The notes: generated by a model from the sequence alone, not told the origin. DNA of 33,289 bases from Patescibacteria group bacterium (GCA_026416975.1 JAOAEC010000008.1:1-33289), one strand, 5' to 3'. Positions 15,227 through 23,008 are shown, numbered from the stretch's first letter. Made by a program: numbers and translations.

Positions 15227-15976
15227 ATGAATAAAAATATTATTGAAGTAGAAAATTTGATAAAAAAATTTAATGACTTCACTGCTTTTAATGATATATC
15301 TTTTTCAGTAAAAGAAGGAGAAATTTGCGCTTTTTTGTGGCCTAATGATGCTGGTAAAACAACCACAATCAAAATCTTAACTACTCTTTTAAAACCAACC
15401 AAGGAAAAAGTTCTTTTAAATAATTTTGATGTTATTTCTGATCCAAATAAAGTAAGAAAAAGTTTTGAAATTGTTTTTCAAGATCAAAGCCTGGATGATG
15501 AATTAACTGCTTTTCCGACTTCAGATAATGATCGGTCGGACGTTAGGTGGAGCAACAGTGGCAACAATTCAAGGATTAATTGTTTTTTTATTTCTTTTTT
15601 AGTTGGTTTTCGTTCGGCTAATATTTTATCATGCCTTTGGCTTTAATTTTTATTTTTTTAATTGCTATTTTTTTACCGCTTTAGGAACAGCAATTGCTTC
15701 GGTTTTAGAAGACATGCAGGGGTTTCAGTTGATTATAAATTTTTTGGTAATGCCGCCTTTTTCTTATCCGGCGCTTTGTTTCCCATTAAAAATCTACCAC
15801 CGGTTCTTTTTTTGATCACCAAAATGGATCCTTTATCTTATGGAATTGATGGATTAAGAGGCGCTTTAATTAATTAATCTTACTATAGTTTATTTTTAGA
15901 TTTTTCAGCCCTTTTTGTGTTAGTGGCATTTTTATTTATCCTGGGTTCTTGTTTATTTAGTAAAATTGAAATATAA
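15227..15976 (+). pseudogene. Decayed ABC-2 (DrrAB-like) transporter, ATPase fused to permease remnant
   Basis: The first 85 codons are an ABC ATPase N-terminus (IIEVENLIKKFNDFTAFNDI) with a damaged Walker A, LWPNDAGKTTT in place of GPNGAGKTTT, and a Q-loop region ending IVFQDQSLDDELTA. The rest of the ATPase and the start of the permease are missing. After a frame change the permease appears: IGRTLGGATVATIQGLIVFL. Further on, in another frame, comes TALGTAIASVLEDMQGFQLI, then SGALFPIKNLPP and YGIDGLRGALIN, a stop, and the natural tail LVAFLFILGSCLFSKIEI. So there is one large deletion, at least two frameshifts and one nonsense codon. TATGAT lies 8 nt before the ATG. Drug or polysaccharide exporters have this make-up. 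Confidence 0.87.
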
Positions 15977-15981
15977 AATTT

Positions 15982-16212
15982 ATGAAAAAATCAATTTTTT
16001 ATTGTTCTTCCTGCGGGCTTAAATTTGAAAATTTTGGTTTTAAAGTCTTCTGGCAGGATAAGATTTATGGTGCTTGCTGGAAGCGCTCAGCCATTTGTCC
16101 TAAGTGTAAAAAGCAAGTGGATGAGTATTTTCCCAAAAATAAACAGCAAAAAAATTTATCAAAAGGGGTTGTTCCAAGTTGTTCTTGTGGGGACGGAAGT
16201 TGTTACCATTGA
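15982..16212 (+). CDS. Small zinc-ribbon-like hypothetical protein
   Basis: 76 residues. Two cysteine pairs, CSSCGLKFE (about 8-16) and CPKCKKQ (about 39-45), are spaced as a zinc ribbon. The C-terminus adds CSCGDGSCYH, a further Cys/His cluster that could bind metal. No family is recognised. It starts 5 bp after the ABC pseudogene stop and may be read from that region; TATAAA at 15972 lies only 4 nt before the ATG. The ORF at 16025 in another frame is a shadow for most of its length. Confidence 0.6.
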   Translation: MKKSIFYCSSCGLKFENFGFKVFWQDKIYGACWKRSAICPKCKKQVDEYFPKNKQQKNLSKGVVPSCSCGDGSCYH

Positions 16213-16220
16213 TTTTAAAT

Positions 16221-16322
16221 ATGTTAACCAAAGAAAAATTAAAAAAAATTTTAAAAGAGCTATTTTTAGCCTTCAAAAAAGCTCTCCGCGATTTTTTACC
16301 GTGTTGTTTAAAACAACTTTAA
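16221..16322 (+). CDS. Short ORF of unknown status, possibly a gene fragment
   Basis: 33 residues, MLTKEKLKKILKELFLAFKK and on to DFLPCCLKQL, starting 9 nt after the zinc-ribbon stop. If the frame is shifted by one base near the end, it continues as TLKFTLFLLPFFLQLFI, a good membrane helix (seen at the end of the ORF track entry 16025-16369). That suggests a small membrane protein, or the start of a larger one, broken by a frameshift. I cannot name it. Confidence 0.3.
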   Translation: MLTKEKLKKILKELFLAFKKALRDFLPCCLKQL

Positions 16323-16379
16323 AATTTACTTTATTTTTATTGCCTTTTTTTTTACAATTATTTATTTGACTTATTTAAT

Positions 16380-18470
16380 ATGAAAAACCTGGAAAATTTT
16401 TTTAATCCTCAATCAATTGTTTTGATTGGCGCTTCAGCCAATAAAGAAAAAGTTGGTTATAATATTGCTCTAAATTTAATAGAAAATTATCAAGGAAAGA
16501 TTTTTTTTGTTAATAAAAAAGGCGGTGAACTTTTTACTAAAAAACTATATAAAAAAATAACCGAAATTAAAGAAAAAATTGATTTAGTAGTTTTAGCAAT
16601 TCCAGCAGAAGCAGTAGTTGAAATTTTAGATGAAATTGGTGGACTCGGTATAAAAAATGTTTTAGTTTATGCAGCTGGTTTTAAAGAAACTGGTAAAGAA
16701 GGAGAAAAACTAGAACAACTTTTATGGGAAAAGACAAAAAAATATCAACTTAATTTATTAGGACCAAACTGTATTGGTTTTATTAATGGAGATAAAAAAA
16801 TCAACCTTACTTTTATTAAAGGAGTAAAAGAGATTTTTTCCGGTAACATTGGTTTTATTACTCAATCTGGGGCTTTAGGAAGCGTTTTAATTGATGTTTT
16901 TAACGAACATAAAAATCTTAATTTTTCTTATTTTATTTCTTTAGGTAATAAACTAATTATTAATGAAACAGACTGTCTTCAGTTTTTAAAAGATGATAAA
17001 AATACTGACGTGATTTTAATGTATTTAGAGAGCATAACTAATGGAAAAAATTTTTTAGATTTATTAAAAAAAACCACAAGAGAAAAACCCGTTATCATTC
17101 TTAAATCTGGTAGGACAAATGAAGGAGCAAAGGCGAGTTTAAGTCATACAGGTAGTTTAGCTGGTAACTATGAGATATATAAATCAGCTTTAGAACAAAA
17201 TGGAGCCATGGTGGTTGAGAATTTAGATGAGTTCTTTATGATAACTAAAATTTTAAGTTATAAGCGTCAGCCACAAACTAATAATTTTTTGGTAATTACT
17301 AATGGTGGTGGTATGGGTATTTTAGCGATTGATAGTTTAATTGAAAAAAATTTAAACTTAATTTTGCTTAATGAAAAAATTAGGAAAGATTTGTTTCAAA
17401 CATTAGGGCAGCGAAAAAAAATCAACTTAGTTAATCCTTTAGATATTTTAGGCGATGCAATAACACCAGATTTTAAAGATACATTTGAATCGATTTTAAA
17501 AAATATTAATGAAAAAGAACTAGGCGGAATAATAGTTTTAGTAACACCTCAATTTAATACTGATTTTCAAGCAATTGCCGAGTTAATTAATTTTTATCAA
17601 AAACAGACAAGTATTCCTTTTTATCCATTTTTTTTAGGAAAAAAATCAATTAAAGAACCTTTTAATTATTTAGAATCAAACAAGATTGGAGTTTTTACAA
17701 CCATTACTGATTTTGCTTGTGTTTTGAAAAAAATTTTAAGATGGATAGATTATAAAAATAAAAAGAATAATAATTTTGAAGAGATGTCGATTAATAAAGA
17801 GAAAATTAAAGAGATATTAGATTTGAATATTAAAAAAGGAATAGTTAATCTTAATGATTCTTTAAAACTGCTTGATGTTTTAAACATTAATCAACCTAGA
17901 TATTTTTTATATGACAGCAAGACTCAAAAAAATGAGGAATTGTTTGATAAGATAACATATCCTGTGGTAGTTAAAGTTTCTTCTGAAAAACACACTCACA
18001 AAACCGATGTTGGTGGTGTTATTTTAGATTTAAAAACAAAAGAGGAAACAAAGCAAAAAATTTTAGAAATTGGTGAAAAACTAAACGAGAAAAAATTTAT
18101 AGTTCAGGAAATGGTTAAGGGGGTAGAGATAATTATTGGCGGGAAAAAGGATGATGTTTTTGGTGAAGTGGTAGCTTTAGGATTAGGGGGAATTTTTACA
18201 GAAATTTTAAAAGAAGCAATAATTTTTACTTATCCTTTTAGCGAAAGCGATTTTTTAACAAAATTGGAAGAAACGAAAATTAATAAAATTATTAGCGGTT
18301 TTCGCGGTTTCAAACCAGTTGATAAGAAAAAGATTTATGAGATTTTAATAAAGATAAACTTGTTAATGAGTAGTTTTCCTCAGATAAAAGAACTTGATAT
18401 TAACCCATTGATTATAAACAAAAACGGCGAAATGTTTGCGGTTGATGGAAGGGTGATATTAAATGAGTAA
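16380..18470 (+). CDS. acdAB: ADP-forming acetate-CoA ligase (acetyl-CoA synthetase), fused alpha-beta subunits
   Basis: 696 residues, the length of a single-chain enzyme. Alpha part: CoA-binding Rossmann domain (NPQSIVLIGASANKEKVGYN), LLGPNCIGF, the succinyl-CoA-synthetase-like FITQSGALGSV, and LSHTGSLAG with the phosphorylated His (residue 256). Beta part: ATP-grasp with PVVVKVSSEKHTHKTDVGGV, VQEMVKGVEIIIGGKKDD, GLGGIFTEILKEA and a final LDINPLIINKNGEMFAVDGR. It converts acyl-CoA, ADP and phosphate to the acid, CoA and ATP by way of phosphohistidine. This is an archaeal-style way of gaining ATP from fermentation, and it is common in fermentative CPR bacteria. The usual Acs or AckA-Pta genes are not in view. 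The substrate may be acetate or a longer acid. Confidence 0.93.
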   Translation: MKNLENFFNPQSIVLIGASANKEKVGYNIALNLIENYQGKIFFVNKKGGELFTKKLYKKITEIKEKIDLVVLAIPAEAVVEILDEIGGLGIKNVLVYAAGFKETGKEGEKLEQLLWEKTKKYQLNLLGPNCIGFINGDKKINLTFIKGVKEIFSGNIGFITQSGALGSVLIDVFNEHKNLNFSYFISLGNKLIINETDCLQFLKDDKNTDVILMYLESITNGKNFLDLLKKTTREKPVIILKSGRTNEGAKASLSHTGSLAGNYEIYKSALEQNGAMVVENLDEFFMITKILSYKRQPQTNNFLVITNGGGMGILAIDSLIEKNLNLILLNEKIRKDLFQTLGQRKKINLVNPLDILGDAITPDFKDTFESILKNINEKELGGIIVLVTPQFNTDFQAIAELINFYQKQTSIPFYPFFLGKKSIKEPFNYLESNKIGVFTTITDFACVLKKILRWIDYKNKKNNNFEEMSINKEKIKEILDLNIKKGIVNLNDSLKLLDVLNINQPRYFLYDSKTQKNEELFDKITYPVVVKVSSEKHTHKTDVGGVILDLKTKEETKQKILEIGEKLNEKKFIVQEMVKGVEIIIGGKKDDVFGEVVALGLGGIFTEILKEAIIFTYPFSESDFLTKLEETKINKIISGFRGFKPVDKKKIYEILIKINLLMSSFPQIKELDINPLIINKNGEMFAVDGRVILNE

Positions 18471-18505
18471 AAAATAACATATCTTAACCTGGGCATAAAA
18501 TTTTA

Positions 18506-18514
18506 TGTTAAAAT
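18506..18514 (+). promoter_or_regulatory. Extended -10 of the M20 peptidase gene
   Basis: TGT directly before TAAAAT (18509-18514), and 6 nt later the ATG at 18521. No good -35 is needed with an extended -10. Confidence 0.55.
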
Positions 18515-18520
18515 ACAAAA

Positions 18521-19858
18521 ATGAATCAGACCGAAGTAATAAAAAAATTTAGTCAATTAATTAGCTTTCAATCAGTTTCTACTGATTCAAAATATGCTAA
18601 TGAAATTAAAAAAACGGTTAATTTTCTAAAAAATTGGTTGGAAAGTTTAGATTTTAAGGTTAGGATAATTAGTAAAAACAATTCTTCTCCCTTAATAATT
18701 GGCTCTTTTTTTAAAAAGAAAAATCAATTAACAATAGGGATTTATGGCCATTATGATGTTCAGCCGGCTGATCCGATTTCTCAATGGCAGACCTCACCTT
18801 TTGAGCTAATTTTAAAAAACGGAAAGTTTTTTGGTCGGGGAGTGGCTGATAATAAAGGTCATATTATTCAAAATTTAGCAGCAATTACTTCTTTAATTAA
18901 GGAAAAAAAACTTAAGAACAACATTGTTTTTATCTTCGAAGGCGAGGAAGAAACAGGAAGTATTAATTTTGAGAGTTTAGTTGATAAAGCCAAAGATATT
19001 TTATCATTAGTCGATGTTTTTTATATTACTGATACCGGGATGCATCGAAAAAATCAACCTCAAATTTTCTATGGTTTAAGAGGGATTGTTTATTTTCAGC
19101 TGACAATCAAAATTGGCAGTCATGATCTTCATTCTGGTGTTTATGGCAATCGAGTTTATAATCCAATTAATGTTTTGGCTGATTTGATTGTGAAAATTAA
19201 AGATACTAAAACCGGTAAAATTAAGATTCCTCATTTTTATGACGATTTTAGAAAACCAGACAAAACCGAGTTTTTGTTTTTAAAAAAGACCTTAAAAACT
19301 AATAAGGAGGAGATTAATGAGGCCGGTGTTTTTGGTTTAACTGAGATTGAAAATTTTGGCAGCATATCTTCAAAAATTTTTCCTTCTTTTGATTGTCATG
19401 GAATTTTATCTGGTTATACTAAGGAAGGTTTGAAAACCATTATTCCTAATCAAGCGATGGTAAAATTTTCTTTTCGCTTGGTTGAAAATCAGGACCCAGA
19501 GAAAATAGAAAAATTAGTTTTTGATTTTGTTAAAAAAAATCTATCAAAAGAAGTTAAATGGGATTTAAGATGTTTAAGTAAATCATCTCCATTTTATACT
19601 GACGTTAATAATAAATTAGTAAAAAAGACAGCAGAGATCTTAAAAAAAGTTTTTAAAAATGAGGTGCTATTTAATCGCTCTGGTGGTTCAGTACCGGCCG
19701 CTGAAGTTTTTCAACGGTTATTTAAAAAACCAATAATTCTTACTGGTTTTACCTTACCAGACGATAACGTTCACGTGCCAAATGAAAATTTTGATAAAGA
19801 AATGTTTTGGATGGGGATTGAGGCGTTAAAAAAAATTTATAATTTTAATTATGAATGA
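18521..19858 (+). CDS. M20-family metallopeptidase (dipeptidase / carboxypeptidase)
   Basis: 445 residues. Metal and catalytic residues are in IYGHYDVQPADP (His and Asp), FFGRGVADNKGH (bridging Asp), FEGEEETGS (catalytic Glu pair) and the late SGGSVPAAEVF and DDNVHVPNENF. SHDLHSGVYGN opens the lid/dimerisation domain. This is the dipeptidase-like M20 branch (CNDP/PepV-like: DVQPADP, WQTSPFEL). It would hydrolyse dipeptides or peptides in the cytosol and depends on two zinc ions. It follows acdAB by about 50 bp but has its own extended -10. A hairpin with a T-run at 20032-20061 may end its transcript. Confidence 0.92.
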   Translation: MNQTEVIKKFSQLISFQSVSTDSKYANEIKKTVNFLKNWLESLDFKVRIISKNNSSPLIIGSFFKKKNQLTIGIYGHYDVQPADPISQWQTSPFELILKNGKFFGRGVADNKGHIIQNLAAITSLIKEKKLKNNIVFIFEGEEETGSINFESLVDKAKDILSLVDVFYITDTGMHRKNQPQIFYGLRGIVYFQLTIKIGSHDLHSGVYGNRVYNPINVLADLIVKIKDTKTGKIKIPHFYDDFRKPDKTEFLFLKKTLKTNKEEINEAGVFGLTEIENFGSISSKIFPSFDCHGILSGYTKEGLKTIIPNQAMVKFSFRLVENQDPEKIEKLVFDFVKKNLSKEVKWDLRCLSKSSPFYTDVNNKLVKKTAEILKKVFKNEVLFNRSGGSVPAAEVFQRLFKKPIILTGFTLPDDNVHVPNENFDKEMFWMGIEALKKIYNFNYE

Positions 19859-20031
19859 ATTTACTGGTGATAATGCTGATTTATGTTAATTGTTGCGCGT
19901 TATATTAGGTTCGGTAACAATTACCAACACTTATATTGATTATCAATTAACTCCCAAAAACCCATAGATTATTTTTTTAAATTTACCCGGGCATTTATGA
20001 TTTATCGGTTAAAAAACAAGATGGTAATTAA

Positions 20032-20061
20032 GATAATGAAAAATTTTTCATCATCTTTTTT
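20032..20061 (+). terminator. Rho-independent-like terminator
   Basis: GATAATGAAAAA pairs with TTTTTCATCATC (12 bp, one mismatch, no real loop), followed by six T. The stem is A/T-rich and so weak, but position and T-run fit. Confidence 0.45.
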
Positions 20062-20100
20062 ATGATACCTTCTTTTTAAGGTGTTAACTCTTTTTTACTC

Positions 20101-20140
20101 GTTGTTTTAAAATAACGCGATCGCGTCAAAATATAACAAC
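20101..20140. repeat. GATC-centred palindrome 3, upstream of TyrRS
   Basis: A 40-nt imperfect palindrome running from GTTGTTTTAAAATAACGCGA to TCGCGTCAAAATATAACAAC, centred on ACGCGATCGCGT. It ends about 36 bp before the TyrRS -10 box. It resembles the two hairpins upstream of mtaB in being a long inverted repeat around GATC. Confidence 0.65.
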
Positions 20141-20172
20141 ATTGGAAAATGTTTTTTAATTTAAAATCGGTG

Positions 20173-20181
20173 TGTTATAAT
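20173..20181 (+). promoter_or_regulatory. Extended -10 of the TyrRS gene
   Basis: TGT-TATAAT (hexamer 20176-20181), 7 nt before the ATG at 20189. No convincing -35. Confidence 0.6.
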
Positions 20182-20188
20182 TTTTTTT

Positions 20189-21325
20189 ATGACCACTCAG
20201 GAAAAATTTAATCTTATTAAACAAGTTGGGGAAGAGATTATTGAGGAGAAAGAATTAATTAGTTTATTGGAAAGTCGAGAAGAATTAATCGCCTATGATG
20301 GGATTGAACCATCAGGCCAGCTTCATATCGCTCAAGGACTGTTGCGGACGATTTATATCAATAAGTTGATAAAAGCCGGTATTAAATTTAAGATGCTTTT
20401 GGCCGACTGGCACGCGATGGCAAACAATAAGATGGGTGGTGATTTGAAAAAAATTCAAATAGTTGGCCGTTATTTTATTGAGATTTGGAAAGCTTGCGGA
20501 ATGGATCTGTCAAAGGTTGATTTTATCTGGACATCAGATTTAGCCAAAGATCCAAAATATTGGGAGTTGGTGATTAAAATTGGCCGTTCTAATGCTCTTC
20601 GGCGATTTATCCGTTGTGCTGAGATTATGGGAAGAGAAGAGAGTTTAGATAAGTTAACTGGCGCAATGATTATTTACTCTTGTATGCAGACAGCTGATAT
20701 CTTTTATTTAGGAGCAAAAATCTGCCAGCTTGGTATGGATCAGCGAAAAGTTAATATGCTGGCACGAGAAATTGGTCCGCAGCTTGGTCTACCATTTGGC
20801 GGATGGAAACCAGTTGTAGTCTCGCACCATATGTTAAGGGGACTACAAAAATCTGAAATTCTAAATTCCAAATCCCAAACAAATTCAAATGATAAAAATT
20901 CAAAAATTGAAAAAACAATTGCCTTAAAGATGTCAAAATCAAATCCAGACAGTGCTATTTTTATGACTGATACTTATGAGGATATTAAGCGAAAAATCAA
21001 TAAAGCTTATTGTCCTGAAGGAGTAGTTGAGGATAATCCGATTTTAGAGTATTACAAATATATTGTATTTGAGAGTTTAGCGAGTTTACGAGTTAAGAAG
21101 TTGTGCATTAAACGTCCGCAAAAATTTGGCGGCGATGTCACCTTGGACTCGTTTCAGGATTTAGAAAAAAAATTTATTAACAAAGAAATTCATCCGGCGG
21201 ATTTGAAAGTTAATTTAATTGAATATCTTAATCAGTTAATTGAGCCAGTCAGACGCCATTTTGAAGAAAATCAAGAAGCCAAAGCTCTTCTTGAAAAAGT
21301 CAAGGCTTATCAAGTTACCAGATAG
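20189..21325 (+). CDS. tyrS: Tyrosyl-tRNA synthetase, archaeal/eukaryal (plant-like) type
   Basis: 378 residues. Class I signature HIAQG at 46-50 and KMSKS at 247-251. The segments CQLGMDQRKVNMLARE, VVSHHMLRGLQ, NPDSAIFMTD and KINKAYCPEGVVEDNPILEY match the cytosolic TyrRS of plants and protists and their archaeal relatives. The usual bacterial enzyme has a C-terminal S4 domain, which is missing here. It charges tRNA-Tyr. About 20 residues just before KMSKS (about 223-242, EILNSKSQTNSNDKNSK) are a translated dispersed repeat placed in a surface loop next to the catalytic lid. The start is fixed by TGT-TATAAT 7 nt upstream and the family N-terminus. It ends with TAG, 154 bp before the RRM gene. 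Confidence 0.92.
   Translation: MTTQEKFNLIKQVGEEIIEEKELISLLESREELIAYDGIEPSGQLHIAQGLLRTIYINKLIKAGIKFKMLLADWHAMANNKMGGDLKKIQIVGRYFIEIWKACGMDLSKVDFIWTSDLAKDPKYWELVIKIGRSNALRRFIRCAEIMGREESLDKLTGAMIIYSCMQTADIFYLGAKICQLGMDQRKVNMLAREIGPQLGLPFGGWKPVVVSHHMLRGLQKSEILNSKSQTNSNDKNSKIEKTIALKMSKSNPDSAIFMTDTYEDIKRKINKAYCPEGVVEDNPILEYYKYIVFESLASLRVKKLCIKRPQKFGGDVTLDSFQDLEKKFINKEIHPADLKVNLIEYLNQLIEPVRRHFEENQEAKALLEKVKAYQVTR
20855..20912. repeat. Dispersed A/T repeat translated inside TyrRS
   Basis: AAATTCTAAATTCCAAATCC and on to AAATTCAAATGATAAAAATT. It has the same word order as the repeats in LeuRS and between genes, length about 58 bp, and keeps the reading frame open. Confidence 0.75.
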
Positions 21326-21351
21326 ATTATAGATAATAAATTGTATTTAAT

Positions 21352-21380
21352 TTGACATTTTTTTTTATTTTTGCTAAACT
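21352..21380 (+). promoter_or_regulatory. Promoter of the RRM gene
   Basis: TTGACA (21352-21357), 17-nt spacer, TAAACT (21375-21380) with TGC before it. Start of transcription would be near 21387, giving a leader of about 93 nt. The other promoters in this window give almost none. Confidence 0.7.
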
Positions 21381-21386
21381 ATAGTT

Positions 21387-21479
21387 ATTATTGTTTTTCG
21401 CGGAAAGGTTGATCTCGCAACGTTGCGTCTATCTGCCTTTATCTGCGTTAGAAAAATCCAAAGGGGGTGAGAAATTTTA
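21387..21479 (+). promoter_or_regulatory. Structured 5' leader and strong ribosome-binding site of the RRM gene
   Basis: Contains the self-complementary CGCAACGTTGCG (21416-21427), two TATCTGC words (about 21430-21447), and a strong Shine-Dalgarno sequence AAAGGGGGTGAG 8-9 nt before the ATG. It is the only clear long-leader Shine-Dalgarno site in the window. RRM genes in cyanobacteria and cold-shock genes in general are often controlled through such leaders; a similar role here is inference. Confidence 0.5.
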
Positions 21480-21755
21480 ATGAATAAAAAGCTTTACGTT
21501 GGTAATCTTCTTTATGAGGTGACTGACGAGGATTTAAAAAACCATTTTTCCCAAGCAGGAAATGTTGTCTCTACCAATGTCATTCGTTTTCGCGATACCG
21601 GTCGATCAAAGGGCTTTGGTTTTGTGGAAATGGAAGACGAGGAAGGGGCAAAAAAAGCTGTTGATACCTTAAATGGCCAGGATTTTAAAGGAAGAAAGTT
21701 AGTTGTTTCTGAAGCCAGGCCGCCAAGAGAAAAAAAATTTGGCCAAAGAGGTTGA
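21480..21755 (+). CDS. RRM-type RNA-binding protein
   Basis: 91 residues, a single RNA recognition motif. RNP2 is LYVGNL (4-9) and RNP1 is KGFGFVEM (about 44-51), with the aromatic residues that stack on RNA in place. The tail PPREKKFGQRG is short, basic and glycine-ended, as in bacterial Rbp proteins. It would bind single-stranded RNA, probably as a chaperone or stability factor. The long leader and strong Shine-Dalgarno sequence suggest high, regulated expression. It ends with TGA, which with other TGA stops here argues for the standard code. The exchanger gene follows with its own promoter. Confidence 0.95.
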   Translation: MNKKLYVGNLLYEVTDEDLKNHFSQAGNVVSTNVIRFRDTGRSKGFGFVEMEDEEGAKKAVDTLNGQDFKGRKLVVSEARPPREKKFGQRG

Positions 21756-21781
21756 AAAAGAATGTTTTTATCTGCTAAGAT
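21752..21781 (+). promoter_or_regulatory. Promoter of the exchanger gene
   Basis: TTGAAA (21752-21757), 18-nt spacer, TGC-TAAGAT (hexamer 21776-21781), then 6 nt to the ATG at 21788. The -35 overlaps the RRM stop codon. Confidence 0.6.
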
Positions 21782-21787
21782 AAGTTT

Positions 21788-22726
21788 ATGTTAGTTTTTT
21801 CTATCATATTTTATCTTTTGTCTTTTTTCATTCTTTGGTTTGGCGCTGGTTTGATTATTAAAGGGACAGATGATTTAGCAAAAAAAATCAACCTTTCATC
21901 TTTTTCTTTGTCTTTTTTTGTTTTAGGAATGTTAACCTCGATTCCAGAGTTTTCTTTAGGAATAAACTCAATTATTGCCAAACAGCCGGAGATTTTTGTT
22001 GGCAATTTAATTGGTGGAAGCGCGACACTTTTATTGTTGGTAATTCCGATCTTGGCATTTTTAAATCGGGGGATAAAAATCAGTCATCAGTTAGACGAAA
22101 AAAATCTTATCTTTTCTTTAGTAGTGGTTATTGCGCCGGTTTTTTTTATCGCTGATAATTTAGTGACCAGAACCGAAGGAGTGTTTTTAATGATGATTTA
22201 TCTGATTTTGGTTTACTTTATTGAAAAGAAAAAAGGGCTTTTGGAGAGAATAAAAGATGAGTTAAAAACTGAAAAAACTCATATTTTTGAGGACTGCTTA
22301 AAAATTTTTGTTGGCGTGGCGATTGTGTTTTTTAGCAGCAGATTTTTAGTGGAAAGGACTGTTTATTTTTCCCATCTTTTAAAACTACCGCTTTTTTTGA
22401 TCAGTTTTTTGGTTTTGCCCTTTGGGACAAATCTACCAGAGTTTTCTTTAGCGGTTCGGTCAGTGATTTCTAAAAAAAACGAGATCGCGTTTGGCGATTA
22501 TTTAGGGTCGGCAGCGGCCAATAGTTTTCTTTTTGGTTTTTTAACGTTAGTTAATGGTAAAAGGGTTAATGTTTCTCGCTACTCAATGATTACTTTGATT
22601 TTAATGATTTTTTCTTTTTTTCTTTTTTATCTTTTTTCTCGCTCAAAAAACAACATTTCTAAAGACGAGGCAAAGATTCTTCTTTTAATCTATTTACTTT
22701 TTGTTTTAGTAGAGATGATTATTTAA
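21788..22726 (+). CDS. Ca2+/Na+ exchanger family membrane protein (CaCA, YrbG-like)
   Basis: 312 residues, about ten membrane helices. The two inverted alpha repeats are visible: LGMLTSIPEFSLGINSII with GNLIGGSATLLLL (about 47-83), and LPFGTNLPEFSLAVRSVI with GDYLGSAAANSFLFG (about 217-250). Acidic residues of the T-S-x-P-E and T-N-x-P-E motifs bind cation. An acidic cytoplasmic loop lies between the halves (IKDELKTEKTHIFEDC). It would exchange Ca2+ for Na+ or H+ across the cytoplasmic membrane. The second repeat has GTNLPE where GTSLPE is common. Together with the broken Ca2+ ATPase at 2.0-5.0 kb, it may be the cell's remaining calcium exporter. Confidence 0.9.
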   Translation: MLVFSIIFYLLSFFILWFGAGLIIKGTDDLAKKINLSSFSLSFFVLGMLTSIPEFSLGINSIIAKQPEIFVGNLIGGSATLLLLVIPILAFLNRGIKISHQLDEKNLIFSLVVVIAPVFFIADNLVTRTEGVFLMMIYLILVYFIEKKKGLLERIKDELKTEKTHIFEDCLKIFVGVAIVFFSSRFLVERTVYFSHLLKLPLFLISFLVLPFGTNLPEFSLAVRSVISKKNEIAFGDYLGSAAANSFLFGFLTLVNGKRVNVSRYSMITLILMIFSFFLFYLFSRSKNNISKDEAKILLLIYLLFVLVEMII

Positions 22727-22896
22727 TGATCATCTTTCTTTTTCTACCGGGCATAAGATATTTTTCGTTCCTTCTTCCGTTCCTTCTAAAGACTCTGCTT
22801 TTCTTCTTAAAAGCACCTAACAAATAGGTCCTAATAAAAAATCATTTTGGAAATGTCCACAATAATTTGTTTTTGTTTATGTCATTATATTTTTTT

Positions 22897-22916
22897 ATTT
22901 TACTTCTTCTTGTCAA
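22897..22916 (-). promoter_or_regulatory. Orphan triplet-spacer promoter-like element (8-nt spacer)
   Basis: TTGACA, spacer AGAAGAAG, TAAAAT on the minus strand. The spacer is too short for activity by usual rules, and no minus-strand gene follows it. Confidence 0.45.
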
Positions 22917-22928
22917 TGAAAAAACATC

Positions 22929-22957
22929 TTGACAATAAAAATATTTTCTATTAATAT
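22929..22957 (+). promoter_or_regulatory. Promoter of the second nucleotidyltransferase operon
   Basis: TTGACA (22929-22934), 17-nt spacer, TAATAT (22952-22957). The ATG is at 23009, so a leader of about 45 nt is predicted; no Shine-Dalgarno sequence is apparent. Confidence 0.6.
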
Positions 22958-23008
22958 AGAAAATTAGCTATAGTTAAAATTATAAATTTTAGAAAATAGA
23001 CCTATTTT

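Larger units (their letters stand above)
19859..20188. other. Gene-free gap between the peptidase and TyrRS
   Basis: Holds short open stretches with no recognisable family (for example LLRVILGSVTITNTYIDYQL from about 19890), then a likely terminator, a GATC-centred palindrome and the TyrRS promoter. The first 150 bp may be a decayed coding fragment. Confidence 0.5.
22727..23008. other. Intergenic region with an orphan triplet promoter and the next operon's promoter
   Basis: 282 bp without an ORF. At 22897-22916 on the minus strand lies TTGACA-(8 nt of AAG)-TAAAAT with no gene downstream of it. At 22929-22957 lies the promoter of the 23009 gene. The part before that is plain T-rich sequence. 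Confidence 0.6.

Noticed and set aside
16025-16369. 114-residue plus-strand ORF overlapping the zinc-ribbon gene
   Set aside because: Its first two thirds are out of frame with the Cys-rich protein and look random; only the last 20 residues may belong to a separate frameshifted ORF.
22740-22850. Possible terminator after the exchanger gene
   Set aside because: I could find no stem of more than a few bases followed by a T-run.
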